Positions 16,423 through 26,800 of a stretch of DNA of 57,428 nucleotides are shown piece after piece. The notes beneath the pieces were generated by a model. It ran no database searches and was not told the DNA's origin. It worked only from the letters and a program-made list of their open reading frames with translations. Position 1 is the first letter of the stretch. Every line of letters begins with the position of its first letter. Source of the stretch: Lachnospiraceae bacterium (GTDB lineage: Bacteria > Bacillota > Clostridia > Lachnospirales > Lachnospiraceae); the NCBI GenBank assembly GCA_017455525.1, contig JAFTAP010000058.1, forward strand, positions 1 through 57,428, written 5' to 3'. The translations under genes were made by a program, and so were the position numbers.

Positions 16423-18021
16423 TTGGGCTCGGATATTTCTAAAGAGATAAATAAAAGGAGAACATTCGCTATTATATCTCACCCTGATGCGGGTAAGACT
16501 ACTCTTACGGAAAAGTTCTTATTATATGGGGGACAGCTCAATACGGCGGGCTCCGTCAAGGGCAAGGCTACGGCGAAGCATGCGGTGTCGGACTGGATGG
16601 ATATCGAGAAGGAGAGAGGAATATCGGTGACCTCGTCTGTATTACAGTTCGAGTATGGCGATAAATGCATAAATATCCTTGACACTCCGGGGCATCAGGA
16701 CTTCTCGGAGGATACTTATAGGACGCTTATGGCGGCGGATAACGTTGTGATGGTCATAGATGCGGCGAAAGGCGTGGAGCCGCAGACGAGGAAGCTTTTT
16801 AAAGTCGTGGCAAGGCGGGGGATACCTATCTTTACCTTCTTTAACAAGATGGATCGCGACGCTCTGGATTCCTTTGAGCTTATAGATCAGGTGGAGCATG
16901 AGCTTGGGATAGAGACGACTGCCGTGACATGGCCTATCGGCTCAGGTAAGGAGTTCAAGGGAGTATACGACAGGAATACAAAGCAAGTGGTATTATTCTC
17001 TGATACCCAGAAGGGAACGAAAGAGGGCAAGGAAGAATTCATCCCGATAGATGACAGGGAAAGGCTTATCGAAGCGATAGGCGAGGAAAAATACGAGCTG
17101 TTATCATCAGAGATAGAGCTTCTTGACGGAGCTTCCGCCGAATACGATCAGGATGCGGTGTCACACGGAAAACTATCGCCGATTTTCTTTGGTTCTGCTC
17201 TTACTAATTTCGGAGTGGAGAGCTTCCTGCAGTATTTCCTTAAGATGACGACCTCGCCTCTGCCCCGGATGTCGGATCAGGGACTTATCGATCCTGTGGA
17301 GAAGCCTTTTTCCGCTTTTGTTTTTAAGATTCAGGCAAATATGAACAAGGCTCACAGGGACAGGGTTGCTTTCATGCGGATATGCTCAGGGAGATTCACG
17401 GCGGGCATGGATGTATGGCATATGCAGGGGAATAAGGAAGTGAGGCTCTCCCAGCCACAGCAGATGATGGCGGATGACAGGCACATGGTTAGCGAGGCCT
17501 ATGCCGGAGACATCATAGGCATCTTCGATCCGGGGATTTATTCCATAGGAGACACGCTCTGCATGCCGTCGGATAAGTTCAAGTTCGGGGGCATACCGAC
17601 CTTTGCGCCGGAGCATTTCGCAAGGGTTCGTCAGGTTGACACGATGAAGCGCAAGCAGTTCGTGAAGGGCATCATGCAGATAGCGCAAGAGGGCGCGATA
17701 CAGATCTTCGAGGAGCCGCAGGGAGGCATGGAGGAGGTAATCGTGGGCGTCGTAGGAGTTCTGCAATTCGACGTGCTGAAATACAGGCTTGATAATGAGT
17801 ATAATGTCGAGATCCACATGGAACAGCTTCCTTATGAATATATCAGATGGATAAAGAATAAGGATGTGGATCTGGATAAAATAACGGGCACTTCTGACAT
17901 GAAGAAAATAAGAGATCTAAAGGGCAACCCATTGTTATTATTTGTCAATTCATGGAGCGTAGGCATGACGCTGGACAGGAATGAGGGGCTGATCCTGGAA
18001 GAGTTCAAGGAGAATGATTAA
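16423..18021 (+). CDS. prfC: Peptide chain release factor 3
   Basis: Translational GTPase RF3 (532 aa), recycling RF1/RF2 from post-termination ribosomes. G1 HPDAGKTTL, G2/switch I region with RGISVTSSV, G3 DTPGHQDF and G4 FNKMDRD are intact, followed by the RF3 domains II and III. TTG start with GGAGGA suitably spaced. Free-standing, ahead of the asp23-nusB operon. Confidence 0.97.
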   Translation: MGSDISKEINKRRTFAIISHPDAGKTTLTEKFLLYGGQLNTAGSVKGKATAKHAVSDWMDIEKERGISVTSSVLQFEYGDKCINILDTPGHQDFSEDTYRTLMAADNVVMVIDAAKGVEPQTRKLFKVVARRGIPIFTFFNKMDRDALDSFELIDQVEHELGIETTAVTWPIGSGKEFKGVYDRNTKQVVLFSDTQKGTKEGKEEFIPIDDRERLIEAIGEEKYELLSSEIELLDGASAEYDQDAVSHGKLSPIFFGSALTNFGVESFLQYFLKMTTSPLPRMSDQGLIDPVEKPFSAFVFKIQANMNKAHRDRVAFMRICSGRFTAGMDVWHMQGNKEVRLSQPQQMMADDRHMVSEAYAGDIIGIFDPGIYSIGDTLCMPSDKFKFGGIPTFAPEHFARVRQVDTMKRKQFVKGIMQIAQEGAIQIFEEPQGGMEEVIVGVVGVLQFDVLKYRLDNEYNVEIHMEQLPYEYIRWIKNKDVDLDKITGTSDMKKIRDLKGNPLLLFVNSWSVGMTLDRNEGLILEEFKEND

Positions 18022-18110
18022 GTGTGATATAGAGTCTGATTAAAAATAGTTGGTGGCGGGACAGATAGAAGCATATACCAAGAATAGAAAATCTATAAAA
18101 ATTCAATACA

Positions 18111-18122
18111 TTGTGGTATACT
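18111..18122 (+). promoter_or_regulatory. Extended -10 promoter upstream of asp23
   Basis: TGGTATACT (TATACT at 18117-18122) is an extended -10 box; no good -35 is seen. It would drive the asp23...recN operon through a leader containing the hairpin repeat at 18177-18270. Confidence 0.45.
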
Positions 18123-18176
18123 TTTTAAGATGTGCTTTAAGCAATGAATTTTTATTAGCTTAAAGTAAATTATGAA

Positions 18177-18270
18177 AACAGAGACGGGCATCAGGACTCC
18201 GTCTGCTTACGCAGTTCTATGCGTAGCTGCAGTCGGTGCTAAGCAAACGTCCACTGGACGTTTAGCACCA
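18177..18270 (+). repeat. Hairpin element in the asp23 leader
   Basis: Contains TACGCA/TGCGTA and then a hairpin with perfect arms AAACGTCCA/TGGACGTTT (18245-18253/18255-18263) around one C, enclosed by GGTGCT/AGCACC (18235-18240/18264-18269). Same CCASTGG core as the other elements. It ends about 15 bp before the asp23 SD. Confidence 0.75.
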
Positions 18271-18297
18271 CCTAATGCCAGATTCCGGAGGGATGTT

Positions 18298-18705
18298 ATG
18301 AGTAATAAGAAGGATACGGCGGATAAGAAGACCAAGATTCATACCCTTGATTCCACGAACACGGGTGATGTGAAGATTGCGGATGATGTCGTGGCGGCTA
18401 TAGCGGCTATAGCGGCTGGCGAGGTAGAGGGCGTGTCCGCTATGACAGGGAATATAAGTGATAAGCTGATGAATACTGTCGGGCTTAAAAACGGTGCGGG
18501 ATCAGGCGTGAGAGTGGATGTCGCAGGAAATATGGTGCGCATCGATATAGCGCTTGTGATAAGGTACGGTCACAATGTCATGGAGACTTCCAAGAAGGTA
18601 CAGGATAAGGTAAAGAACTCCATCGAGACTATGACCGGGCTTAACGTGACCGACGTGAATATAAGGATAACCGGCGTGAATAACGAAATCAGGTCTGATA
18701 AATGA
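18298..18705 (+). CDS. Asp23/Gls24 family protein (YqhY-like)
   Basis: A 135-aa protein of the Asp23/Gls24 envelope-stress family, with the characteristic core VKIADDVVAAIAAIAAGEVEG and a C-terminal VNIRITGV strand. Position directly ahead of nusB matches B. subtilis YqhY, linked there to fatty-acid (acetyl-CoA carboxylase) control. ATG 18298 with CCGGAGGG is the true start; an in-frame upstream ATG at 18172 would translate the hairpin repeat and is rejected. The stop overlaps the nusB start (ATGA). Confidence 0.88.
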   Translation: MSNKKDTADKKTKIHTLDSTNTGDVKIADDVVAAIAAIAAGEVEGVSAMTGNISDKLMNTVGLKNGAGSGVRVDVAGNMVRIDIALVIRYGHNVMETSKKVQDKVKNSIETMTGLNVTDVNIRITGVNNEIRSDK

Positions 18706-19145
18706 TCGGACGCAGCGCCATAAGGGAGCATGTCTTCGTTCTGCTTTTCGAGTCGATGTTCAGCGACAAGGAGGAAATGAAGGCGCAGGTCGGAAGCTAC
18801 TTCGACTGCCTTGATAAGCCGATAGATGAGGAGAGCGCAGCCTATGTCGGGTTCAGGTTCCATGAGGTCGAAGAGAGACTGCCGGAGATAGACGCTCTTA
18901 TCGAGGAGAAAAGCACGGGTTGGAAGATAGGCCGCATAGGGAAGGTGGAGCTTTCCATATTACGGCTTGCGGTGTTTGAGATCATCTATGATGAAGCCGT
19001 GCCTGTGGGGGTAGCTATCAATGAAGCCGTGGAGCTTGCGAAGAAATACGGACAGGAGCAGGCAGGGGCTTTTGTTAACGGAGTTTTGGCGAAGTTTGCT
19101 AAAGAAAATGGTGAGGAAGCCGATAAATCGGAGCCTCGGAAGTGA
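18702..19145 (+). CDS. nusB: Transcription antitermination factor NusB
   Basis: NusB (147 aa), an all-helical RNA-binding protein that with NusE/S10 recognises boxA in rRNA leaders and promotes antitermination. Typical N-terminus IREHVFVLLFESMF and C-terminal VAINEAVELAKKYG ... FVNGVLAKFAK. Starts inside the asp23 stop codon (ATGA overlap). Confidence 0.95.
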   Translation: MIGRSAIREHVFVLLFESMFSDKEEMKAQVGSYFDCLDKPIDEESAAYVGFRFHEVEERLPEIDALIEEKSTGWKIGRIGKVELSILRLAVFEIIYDEAVPVGVAINEAVELAKKYGQEQAGAFVNGVLAKFAKENGEEADKSEPRK

Positions 19146-19175
19146 TGCTTGCGGTCTATAGGACAAGGCTGTCTC

Positions 19176-20459
19176 ATGGCTAAGGTTTATTCCGTAACTC
19201 AGATCACATCTTACCTTAAGGGGCTTATAACCCGTGATCCGCTGTTATCTTTTGTTTCTGTAAGCGGAGAGCTTTCCAATGTAAAATATCATGTTTCGGG
19301 ACATATTTATTTCACTCTTAAGGACGAGGGAGCACAACTTGCGGGCGTAATGTTTTCTTCGGACACAGGAGGGCTTGACTTCAGGCTTGCTGAAGGCATG
19401 AAGGTTAATGTCACGGGAAGCATCGGGATATACGACAAGGCTGGCACATATCAGATTTACGCAAGGAAAATTACAAAAGAGGGCAGGGGAGAGCTGTATG
19501 AGAGATACCTTAAGCTTAAGGACGAGCTTGAGGATATGGGGATGTTCGCAGATGAATATAAGCAGGCGATCCCGGAGTATATTAAGCGTCTCGGTGTAGT
19601 CACTGCATCAACCGGGGCTGCCGTGAGGGATATAATAAATATAACCAGACGGAGAAACCCTTATGTCGAGATAATCCTTTATCCCGCCAAGGTTCAGGGC
19701 GAGGGTGCAGCCGAGTCGGTTGCGAGGGGAATAGAGGTGCTTAACAGGACAGGCGTGGATGTGATAATCGCAGGCAGGGGCGGCGGTTCGATAGAAGACC
19801 TTTGGGCTTTTAACGAGGTGATTGTAGCGGAAGCCATCTTTCATTCGAGAACTCCTGTAATATCGGCTGTAGGTCATGAAACGGATACGACAATAGCTGA
19901 TTTCGTAGCGGACCTAAGAGCGCCTACGCCCTCGGCTGCAGCGGAGCTTGCTGTCTATGATTACGGGCAGTATCTTGAAAGGCTTGATTCATACAGGGCG
20001 GAGCTTAGGGGTGCTATAGGTAATCATATAGTGCGTGACAGACTTAAACTTAAGGAAGCGGAGTCGGAGCTTAAGAAGAAGCGGCCCGATGCCGTGATAG
20101 CCGCTAAGAAGCTGCGGCTTGCTGACATAGAAAACGGGCTTAGGCGGCTGATGTCTGACAAGCTGTCGGAGAATAAAGACCATATGGCAGAGTCAGGGCG
20201 GAGAATGCGTGATGCCATGCATAAAAAGCAGTCAGACAGAAGGCACAGCATAGTCATATACGCAGAGAAGCTTAAGGGTGTGTCGCCATTAGAGAAGCTT
20301 ACGCAGGGATATTCTTATGTTGCAGATGAAAATGGGAAGAATATAAGAGATGCGTCTTTATTATCAGTGGGGGACAGGATAAATATATATATGTTAAACG
20401 GTAGGGTGAAATCTGCTGTTACAGAAGTTGACGGCTCATACGGACTAAATAAGAAATAA
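19176..20459 (+). CDS. xseA: Exonuclease VII large subunit
   Basis: XseA (427 aa): N-terminal OB-fold (KVYSVTQITSYLKGLI ... YHVSGHIYFTLKD), catalytic core with the hallmark GRGGGSIEDLWAFNE, VISAVGHETD and LRAPTPSAAAEL, then a long charged coiled coil. Degrades ssDNA from both ends together with several XseB copies. ATG 19176 gives the standard MAKVYSVTQ start; an in-frame TTG at 19149 has no support. Unusually the next four genes are a Wadjet system, and xseB follows only after 7.8 kb. Confidence 0.95.
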   Translation: MAKVYSVTQITSYLKGLITRDPLLSFVSVSGELSNVKYHVSGHIYFTLKDEGAQLAGVMFSSDTGGLDFRLAEGMKVNVTGSIGIYDKAGTYQIYARKITKEGRGELYERYLKLKDELEDMGMFADEYKQAIPEYIKRLGVVTASTGAAVRDIINITRRRNPYVEIILYPAKVQGEGAAESVARGIEVLNRTGVDVIIAGRGGGSIEDLWAFNEVIVAEAIFHSRTPVISAVGHETDTTIADFVADLRAPTPSAAAELAVYDYGQYLERLDSYRAELRGAIGNHIVRDRLKLKEAESELKKKRPDAVIAAKKLRLADIENGLRRLMSDKLSENKDHMAESGRRMRDAMHKKQSDRRHSIVIYAEKLKGVSPLEKLTQGYSYVADENGKNIRDASLLSVGDRINIYMLNGRVKSAVTEVDGSYGLNKK

Positions 20460-20463
20460 ACAG

Positions 20464-21474
20464 ATGGGAAGATACAAGACCACATACGACAGCCTGATAG
20501 GGAATAAAATATTTGCTTCATATGCAGAAGAGGCGGGGTATATTAAGGAGCTTATCTTGAAAGGAACAATATCACCGATCAAGAGCTCAGGTACTAACGG
20601 GAAGAAGCCTGCCATGTTCAAGCGTTACTGGGTTTATACCCAGGATATGGATTATTCGGAATATCTTGAAGAGATAAAATATAAGCTCTCGACAAGGATT
20701 AGAATTGATTATTATAGGGAGCATCCCGATGTATATGTAAGAGAAAGGAATTTTGTATTAAGGCTTGATGACTATATCCGCAATAGAGGAGATCAGTTAG
20801 AGGTTCAGATTTCGGAGAATGAGAGAAGTTTTGCCATATGGGGGATGGAAAAATTCTTATCGGGAAAATACATAATACGAGGTGATCATAGGATCAGCGC
20901 GACTGATATCTTGAAGCATTGCGGAATAAGTATCGAGGAGCTCAATATATATCAGACGAACGAGCCATTTGCATATTACTCGAAGGATAAAACGATTCCT
21001 CAGTATATACTGATACTTGAAAATCTTGACCCCTTTTATGGGATGCGGAATCACCTCATGTCCGGCGAAAATTCAATTCTCGGAGTGCCGATTGATACGC
21101 TTATATATGGCGGAGGGAAGAGAGTGCTTAGTTATTTTGAAAATTTTGACCTTTTCGCCGAGGAGCATATCAAGTCGAGGGAGAATAAGTTCTATTATTT
21201 CGGAGATCTTGATTATGAAGGAATAGGGATATATGAGAGGTTCGCAAATAAAATGAAGGGCGTAATAGAAATCGAGCCTTTTAAGGAAGCATATCTGGAG
21301 CTGATAAAGGATGCCGACATAGAGGAATTGCCCTTTGCCAAGGAGAATCAGAACAGGAATATAGGAAATACATTCTTTGATTGGTTTGAAGCGGGACAAG
21401 CGGAATATATGAGGAAGCTTCTGGAAACAGGAAGATATATACCGCAGGAAAAGCTGACCATACTTTCTTATTGA
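20464..21474 (+). CDS. jetD: Wadjet nuclease subunit JetD
   Basis: A 336-aa protein with the JetD/DUF2220 pattern. The N-terminal half is an arm-like domain; the C-terminal half has the TOPRIM-like metal motif in YYFGDLDYEGIGIYERF (about residues 241-257). In Wadjet, JetD cleaves circular DNA once the JetABC SMC motor has extruded it. The gene starts four bases after the xseA stop with no strong SD, so translation is probably coupled to xseA. Family recognition is from the TOPRIM motif together with the three MukFEB-like neighbours. Confidence 0.85.
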   Translation: MGRYKTTYDSLIGNKIFASYAEEAGYIKELILKGTISPIKSSGTNGKKPAMFKRYWVYTQDMDYSEYLEEIKYKLSTRIRIDYYREHPDVYVRERNFVLRLDDYIRNRGDQLEVQISENERSFAIWGMEKFLSGKYIIRGDHRISATDILKHCGISIEELNIYQTNEPFAYYSKDKTIPQYILILENLDPFYGMRNHLMSGENSILGVPIDTLIYGGGKRVLSYFENFDLFAEEHIKSRENKFYYFGDLDYEGIGIYERFANKMKGVIEIEPFKEAYLELIKDADIEELPFAKENQNRNIGNTFFDWFEAGQAEYMRKLLETGRYIPQEKLTILSY

Positions 21475-21481
21475 GGCGCGA

Positions 21482-23098
21482 ATGCAGTACGATTTTTTGA
21501 AAAATTTCCCTCAAAGGATGAAAAATGTAGGGTTATATGCGACTCTTGCAGGAAATATCACTTCAAGGACAAAATGGAACGAGTATGGATTTGAGAAGAA
21601 TAACGAGAGGATTAACATCGTTTTTTCCATACTTTTATTTATCATGGAAAAATCTCTTCGTGAGGAGATCTGCACGATAGATGATATAACCGTATTTATT
21701 GATGACATAAATGATGCTTACTACCATAAGGAGCTAAGCTATGACGACTGCATGTCGCTCGCTGATTTTATTGTGGACGTCGTTCTCTCAAATGAGGGAA
21801 GGCAGATGTTTTTTGACGGGTTTGATTATGAGCAGGACGCATACCACATAATGAATATAAGGTATATAAGGAACAGGATAGTCTATAGCGAAGGAGATGT
21901 AAGGAGGACTTCATACCTGCTGACTGATGACGGATATAATCTTCTGCTTTCTACCCTTGAGGTCGAGAGTAACCTCCGCATCAGCATACAGGAGATGATA
22001 TTCAGGCTGCATCTTGAAAAGCAGAGCTATGATAAGGCGGTTGACGATATAAGGAATATATTCCATCATATCAGGATACAGTATCAGAAGATCGTGGACG
22101 CCATGCAAAGGGTCAGGAAGAATGCGCTTGATTATTCTGTGGGAGAATATAATTCGATACAGGAGGAAGACCTTGACGTGGTAGCCGAGACGAAGAATAA
22201 ATTCGAGGGCTACAGGGAATTAGTCAGTAACAGGGTAAATGAGTTCGAGGAAAGGAATATAGACGCAGCAGGACTTTCAAAGGAAGATGAGGAGAAGCTT
22301 AAAAACCTGAAAAGAATAGGGGAATATCTTGACAGGACTATAGACGAGCATCAGAAGATAATGAGCAGGCACATGGATCTGAAGGAGCTGTATACGAAGG
22401 AGCTTGAAAGCCTCTCCCAGTTCACGAGGATCAAACGTTTTTCACTTAGGAATGACGTATATGACAGGCTGCTTGATAATCCGGATGCGATAGGCGATCT
22501 GAATATGATCTTTGCGCCGCTTTTCAGATCCGATACGGACAAGATATATAATACTGACAAGGCGTTCATGCCTCACAGGCTAAACAGGAAAAAGAAAGAG
22601 GAACAGACTTCAGAAAACATTGAATTTGACGAGGTCTTATGGGAGGCTGAGCAAAAAAAGCTTAGGGAGGAGAAAAGGAAGAGATATGAATCAAGTCTCG
22701 GCTTTATTATCAGAGAGGTATGCGAGAATGGTTCTGTTACTTTAAGCGCTATCAGAGAAAAGGTCACAGGAGATGCGGAGCTTATCGATATGCTTATACC
22801 TGATATAGATATTTTCAAAGAAGTCATGGTGGAGCTCCTTAGAGAAAAGCATATGGATATAGATGAATTAAAGACTGAAAGAGGCGAGGTGATCTCTGAT
22901 TCTGATGAGATATTCGAGCTGAACTACATGCTTTTAGACCTTCTTGAAAAATATGACAGAGAGGGGAGCATAAAAGGCATATTTATCGAAAAGCTTGAAA
23001 ACTCTGAAAAGGTTGTATTCGAGAATGTAAGGACAAGGGACGGCGTAATGAGAAACATAAGATGTTCAGACGTGAGGATAAAAGCAGATGGCATATGA
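21482..23098 (+). CDS. jetA: Wadjet subunit JetA (MukF-like kleisin)
   Basis: A 538-aa, highly charged and largely helical protein lying between JetD and JetB. By position and size it is the kleisin-like JetA, likely of the DUF5716-type found in Clostridia (recalled, not searched). The N-terminus resembles a winged helix bundle; residues about 170-300 are coiled coil (IDAAGLSKEDEEKLKNLKRI region); the C-terminus has another winged-helix-like part (ISDSDEIFELNYMLLDLLEKY). It bridges the JetC ATPase heads. ATG behind GAGGCG; it overlaps jetB by 11 bp. Confidence 0.8.
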   Translation: MQYDFLKNFPQRMKNVGLYATLAGNITSRTKWNEYGFEKNNERINIVFSILLFIMEKSLREEICTIDDITVFIDDINDAYYHKELSYDDCMSLADFIVDVVLSNEGRQMFFDGFDYEQDAYHIMNIRYIRNRIVYSEGDVRRTSYLLTDDGYNLLLSTLEVESNLRISIQEMIFRLHLEKQSYDKAVDDIRNIFHHIRIQYQKIVDAMQRVRKNALDYSVGEYNSIQEEDLDVVAETKNKFEGYRELVSNRVNEFEERNIDAAGLSKEDEEKLKNLKRIGEYLDRTIDEHQKIMSRHMDLKELYTKELESLSQFTRIKRFSLRNDVYDRLLDNPDAIGDLNMIFAPLFRSDTDKIYNTDKAFMPHRLNRKKKEEQTSENIEFDEVLWEAEQKKLREEKRKRYESSLGFIIREVCENGSVTLSAIREKVTGDAELIDMLIPDIDIFKEVMVELLREKHMDIDELKTERGEVISDSDEIFELNYMLLDLLEKYDREGSIKGIFIEKLENSEKVVFENVRTRDGVMRNIRCSDVRIKADGI

Positions 23099-23816
23099 AT
23101 ATGATGAGATAAAAGCAAGTCAGGAGATATTCTATTCACTTCTTAAGAACCATTCATTAGAGGAAGAGAAGGAGCCGGCTTTATTTAACGCATACCTTGA
23201 GAACGACAGGGTGCAGGTGCTTGTGAAGAGTCAGGGAGAAGCCGCTGATAGTATAGTAGAAAGGTATGGAAGCGTCATCTACCTGATCCCTAAGGAAGAG
23301 AATACGTATCTTGGCTATTCAAAAACCGAACTTAAGGAAAGGCTCTGCAAATCGCAGGCAACGGAGAAGGATTATTATCTTTCCCAATTCGTTATACTTA
23401 TCCTCTTCATGGAGTTTTACGACGGACAGTCCGTGAGCAGCAAGACGAGAGATTATATAAAATTTGGCGAGCTGCAGAATATAATCTCGGAGAGGCTTAA
23501 GGAGGGATGTGACAGATACAGCGAAGAGGAACAGGAACAGCAGGGAATGGCGTTTACTGCCATGATGGAGGCGTATGAGGCTTTAAGATCCGAGGAGGTA
23601 GTGAACCGTAAGAAGACGACCAAGGAGGGGTTTTTATACAATATCCTTAAATTTCTGGAGGATCAGGGCCTTATTGATTATATAGAACGTGACGAGACGA
23701 TAGAGACCACGAAGAAGCTGGATAATTTCATGGACTGGAATATCTTAAACAGTAATAATTACGACAGGGTAAGGAAGCTTTTCAAAGAGGAAGAAACCAT
23801 AAATGGGAACGATTAA
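23088..23816 (+). CDS. jetB: Wadjet subunit JetB (MukE-like)
   Basis: A 242-aa protein with winged-helix character, corresponding to the KITE subunit JetB (MukE-like). Visible: a beta-alpha region VIYLIPKEENTYLGYSKTEL, helix-rich middle with FVILILFMEFYDG, and a C-terminal wing DQGLIDYIERDETIETTKKL. It overlaps both neighbours (11 bp with jetA, 14 bp with jetC), which indicates fixed stoichiometry by coupled translation. Low sequence conservation means the call depends largely on context. Confidence 0.78.
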   Translation: MAYEYDEIKASQEIFYSLLKNHSLEEEKEPALFNAYLENDRVQVLVKSQGEAADSIVERYGSVIYLIPKEENTYLGYSKTELKERLCKSQATEKDYYLSQFVILILFMEFYDGQSVSSKTRDYIKFGELQNIISERLKEGCDRYSEEEQEQQGMAFTAMMEAYEALRSEEVVNRKKTTKEGFLYNILKFLEDQGLIDYIERDETIETTKKLDNFMDWNILNSNNYDRVRKLFKEEETINGND

Positions 23817-26800
23817 TTCAGTAAGGCTCATAAATATAAACTACAATAACAACGCCATCAGGATAAACGATGAGACGCTTCATTTTAACGGAGAGAGCAC
23901 CTTGGTCTCACTTATGAACGGCGGCGGGAAGTCGGTCATGATTCAGATGCTCACAGCCCCTTTTGTCCATGCTAAGTACAGGAATGTGAAAGACAGGCCC
24001 TTTGACAGCTACTTTACCGGATCGAGGCCGTCTTTTATATTGATCGAGTGGCTGCTTGACGGTGACGCCGGGAAGCTTATGAACGGCTTCATGATAAGGC
24101 GTAATCAGGAGGATAATGAAGAAAATCCTAATATGCTGGATATAATGGGCGTGATAAGCGAATATGACAGACCATGCCTGCATGATATAAACAATCTCCC
24201 GGTCTTGGAAAAGACCAAGAAGGAAATCACCTTAAAAACGTATCTTGAATGCAGAAATCTCTTTGAAAGCCTGAAGAAAGACCGCGATAAACGTTTTTAC
24301 TGTTACGATATGAATCAGTACGCCCAGTCAAGGCAGTACTTCGATAAGCTTCGTGAATATAAGATTGATTTCAGGGAATGGGAAGAGATAATAAAAAAGG
24401 TCAATGAGAACGAGTCAGGCCTGTCGTATCTTTTTGCAGACTGCAAGGACGAGAAGGGACTGATAGAAAAATGGCTGTTAAAGTCGGTAGAGAAGAAGCT
24501 CGATCCTGAAGGCGTAAAGATCAGGAATTTCAGAGATATAACCGGCAAATATATAAGACAGTACAGAGATAATGAGTCTAAGATAAAGCAAAGGGATAAT
24601 ATCGAGCTTTTCAAGGATAATGTGGTTAATGACGGGGAGAGGATAAGCGCAAAAACCTTAGCTGCAGATTATACGGAAAAGATCACCGCAAGAGAAGTAA
24701 GCGCTGAACGTATAGCGGATTTCAGGGATCATATAGAAAGCTTCAGCACTGCGACATCTCGCCATATAGCTGAGCTTGATGCGGATATTGAGACAGCTGA
24801 GGATGATATAAAGCATATTGACTACGAGAGATACTCCTATGAAATATATGAAGTGGATGAAGAACGCAGGATAAAGACGGATGAAAGCAATCTTACGCGG
24901 ATGGAGCTTGATCAGGCAGAATCAAGGCTTAAGGATGTCTTAAAGAAGCTGCATATATTAGAGTGCGCGAAAAGACGAGAGGAATGTGATGAGGTAATCT
25001 CGCAGTATAACGATAAGAAGTCAAGGCATGCGCTATGCATGAAAGAGAATGAGGATCTGACGCCAAGGCTTGAGGCTTTAGGAAGGGCGCTATATACCTA
25101 CTATGAAGAGGCTTGCAGGAAACTTACTGACAGGGAAAAATCCATACTGGCAGATAAAGAAGAAAAATCAGGCGACAGGGCAGCAAAGCAGGCTCTCCTT
25201 GTAGAAACAGGGGAAGCCCTTGATAAAAAGATTGAAGAGATAGGACGTCTTAGCGGAGCCATAAACAGCTTTTCGAAGCGGGAGGATGAGTTTAATGATT
25301 TTTATCATACCGGGCTTACAAGAAATGTCCTTGGTAGGTATGAGGATGGCATATTGGACGTCATGCTGTCAGAAATAAAGAGGGATATCCTTGCTGCAGA
25401 GGATGAGCGACGTCAGATAGCAGCAGATAAGGATCTTGCTGAGCGACAGAGAAATAAGCTCCTAAGTGATCGTGAAAGTGCGATCGTTACACAGACAAGG
25501 CTGGAGGGAGAGCTTCGTGAGGCAGAGAGGGAGCTTGTGTCGCTAGAGGATGAGAAGGGAGTCAGGGAAGATATATTAAGATTCCTGCAGCTTGACAAGG
25601 CAAAGCTTTTCGATAAGAGTGCCATCATAAGCGCACTTGATGGAAGGCTTGGTCAGATAGATGCTGCAATAAACGAGGAGAACGAGCGGCTGAATCTGCT
25701 CCTTAAGGAGCTTAAAGCGCTTACGGAAGGTGAGATAATGGAGCTTCCTAAAGCTTTGCAGGATGACCTTGAAAAGCTGGGACTTGATATGACCTCCGGC
25801 ATGAAATGGCTTAAGAATAACGGTTACTCGAAGAAGAAAAATACAAGCCTCGTGCGGAAGAATCCTTTCCTGCCATATGCCCTTATTCTTACGGATAACG
25901 AGTTTTCAAGGCTTAAGGAACAGGACGAAATATATACTTCTCTTCCGGTACCGATAATTTCAAGAGACCGGCTTGAAGACGGGATAGTCAGCGGAAACGG
26001 TAAAGTAGTGGAGCTGGAAGGAATAAACTTTTACCTGAACTTTAATGAGGCTTTTTTAGATGAGGAACTGCTTGCCCGGATGATAGAGAATAAGAAACGC
26101 GAGACAGAACGGGCCAGGGGAGTGATCGAAAACAGGAAGAACGAGCGCAAAGAGTATAATGAAAAGCGAGGCATAATAAATAATCAGAAACTCACATACG
26201 AAAAATATGAAGGGGCGGCTTCAAAGAAAAAAAGCCTTGCGGATGAGGCAGAGGAAGCTGCGGAAAATATAAAAAGCTTAACTGAAATGTCTGAAGAAAA
26301 CGAGAGGCAGATTGCTTCCTATGCCGATAAGATAAAGGAGTATGACAAGGTTATCGGAATGCTAAAAAGCAAAGAAGAGGGTCTGGTGAGATTCTCAAAG
26401 CATTACGCGGATTACTTAGATGCACTTGAGAGAAAAAACAGGGCATCTGAGGAGGCAGAGGAGCTTAGAAGCAGGAAGCGTCTTACAGAGGAAGTGATTG
26501 ACAGGCTCATGCGCAAGATCACTGAGCTTGACAGGGGACTTTTAGACGTAAAAGGGGAGATAAAGGATAACGAGAAGCGTATTTCTGCGTATGCTCCATA
26601 TAAGGAAAAGAAGACAGACAAAGCACTGTATAGCGCAGATATAGGTGAGATCGAGTCTGAGTTTAAGACGATAAAGGAAAAATATACAGGGGAGCTGTCT
26701 GAACTTGAGAAGGATATGCAGCGCCTTGATGAGATGATAAAGTCAGAGAGTAAAGAACTTGGGAGGCTAAAGAAGAAATATGTGTTAACGAATGTTGATA

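Noticed and set aside
18172-18297. N-terminal extension of the Asp23 protein from ATG 18172
   Set aside because: It translates a hairpin repeat, has no SD, and the family start is MSNKK at 18298 with CCGGAGGG.
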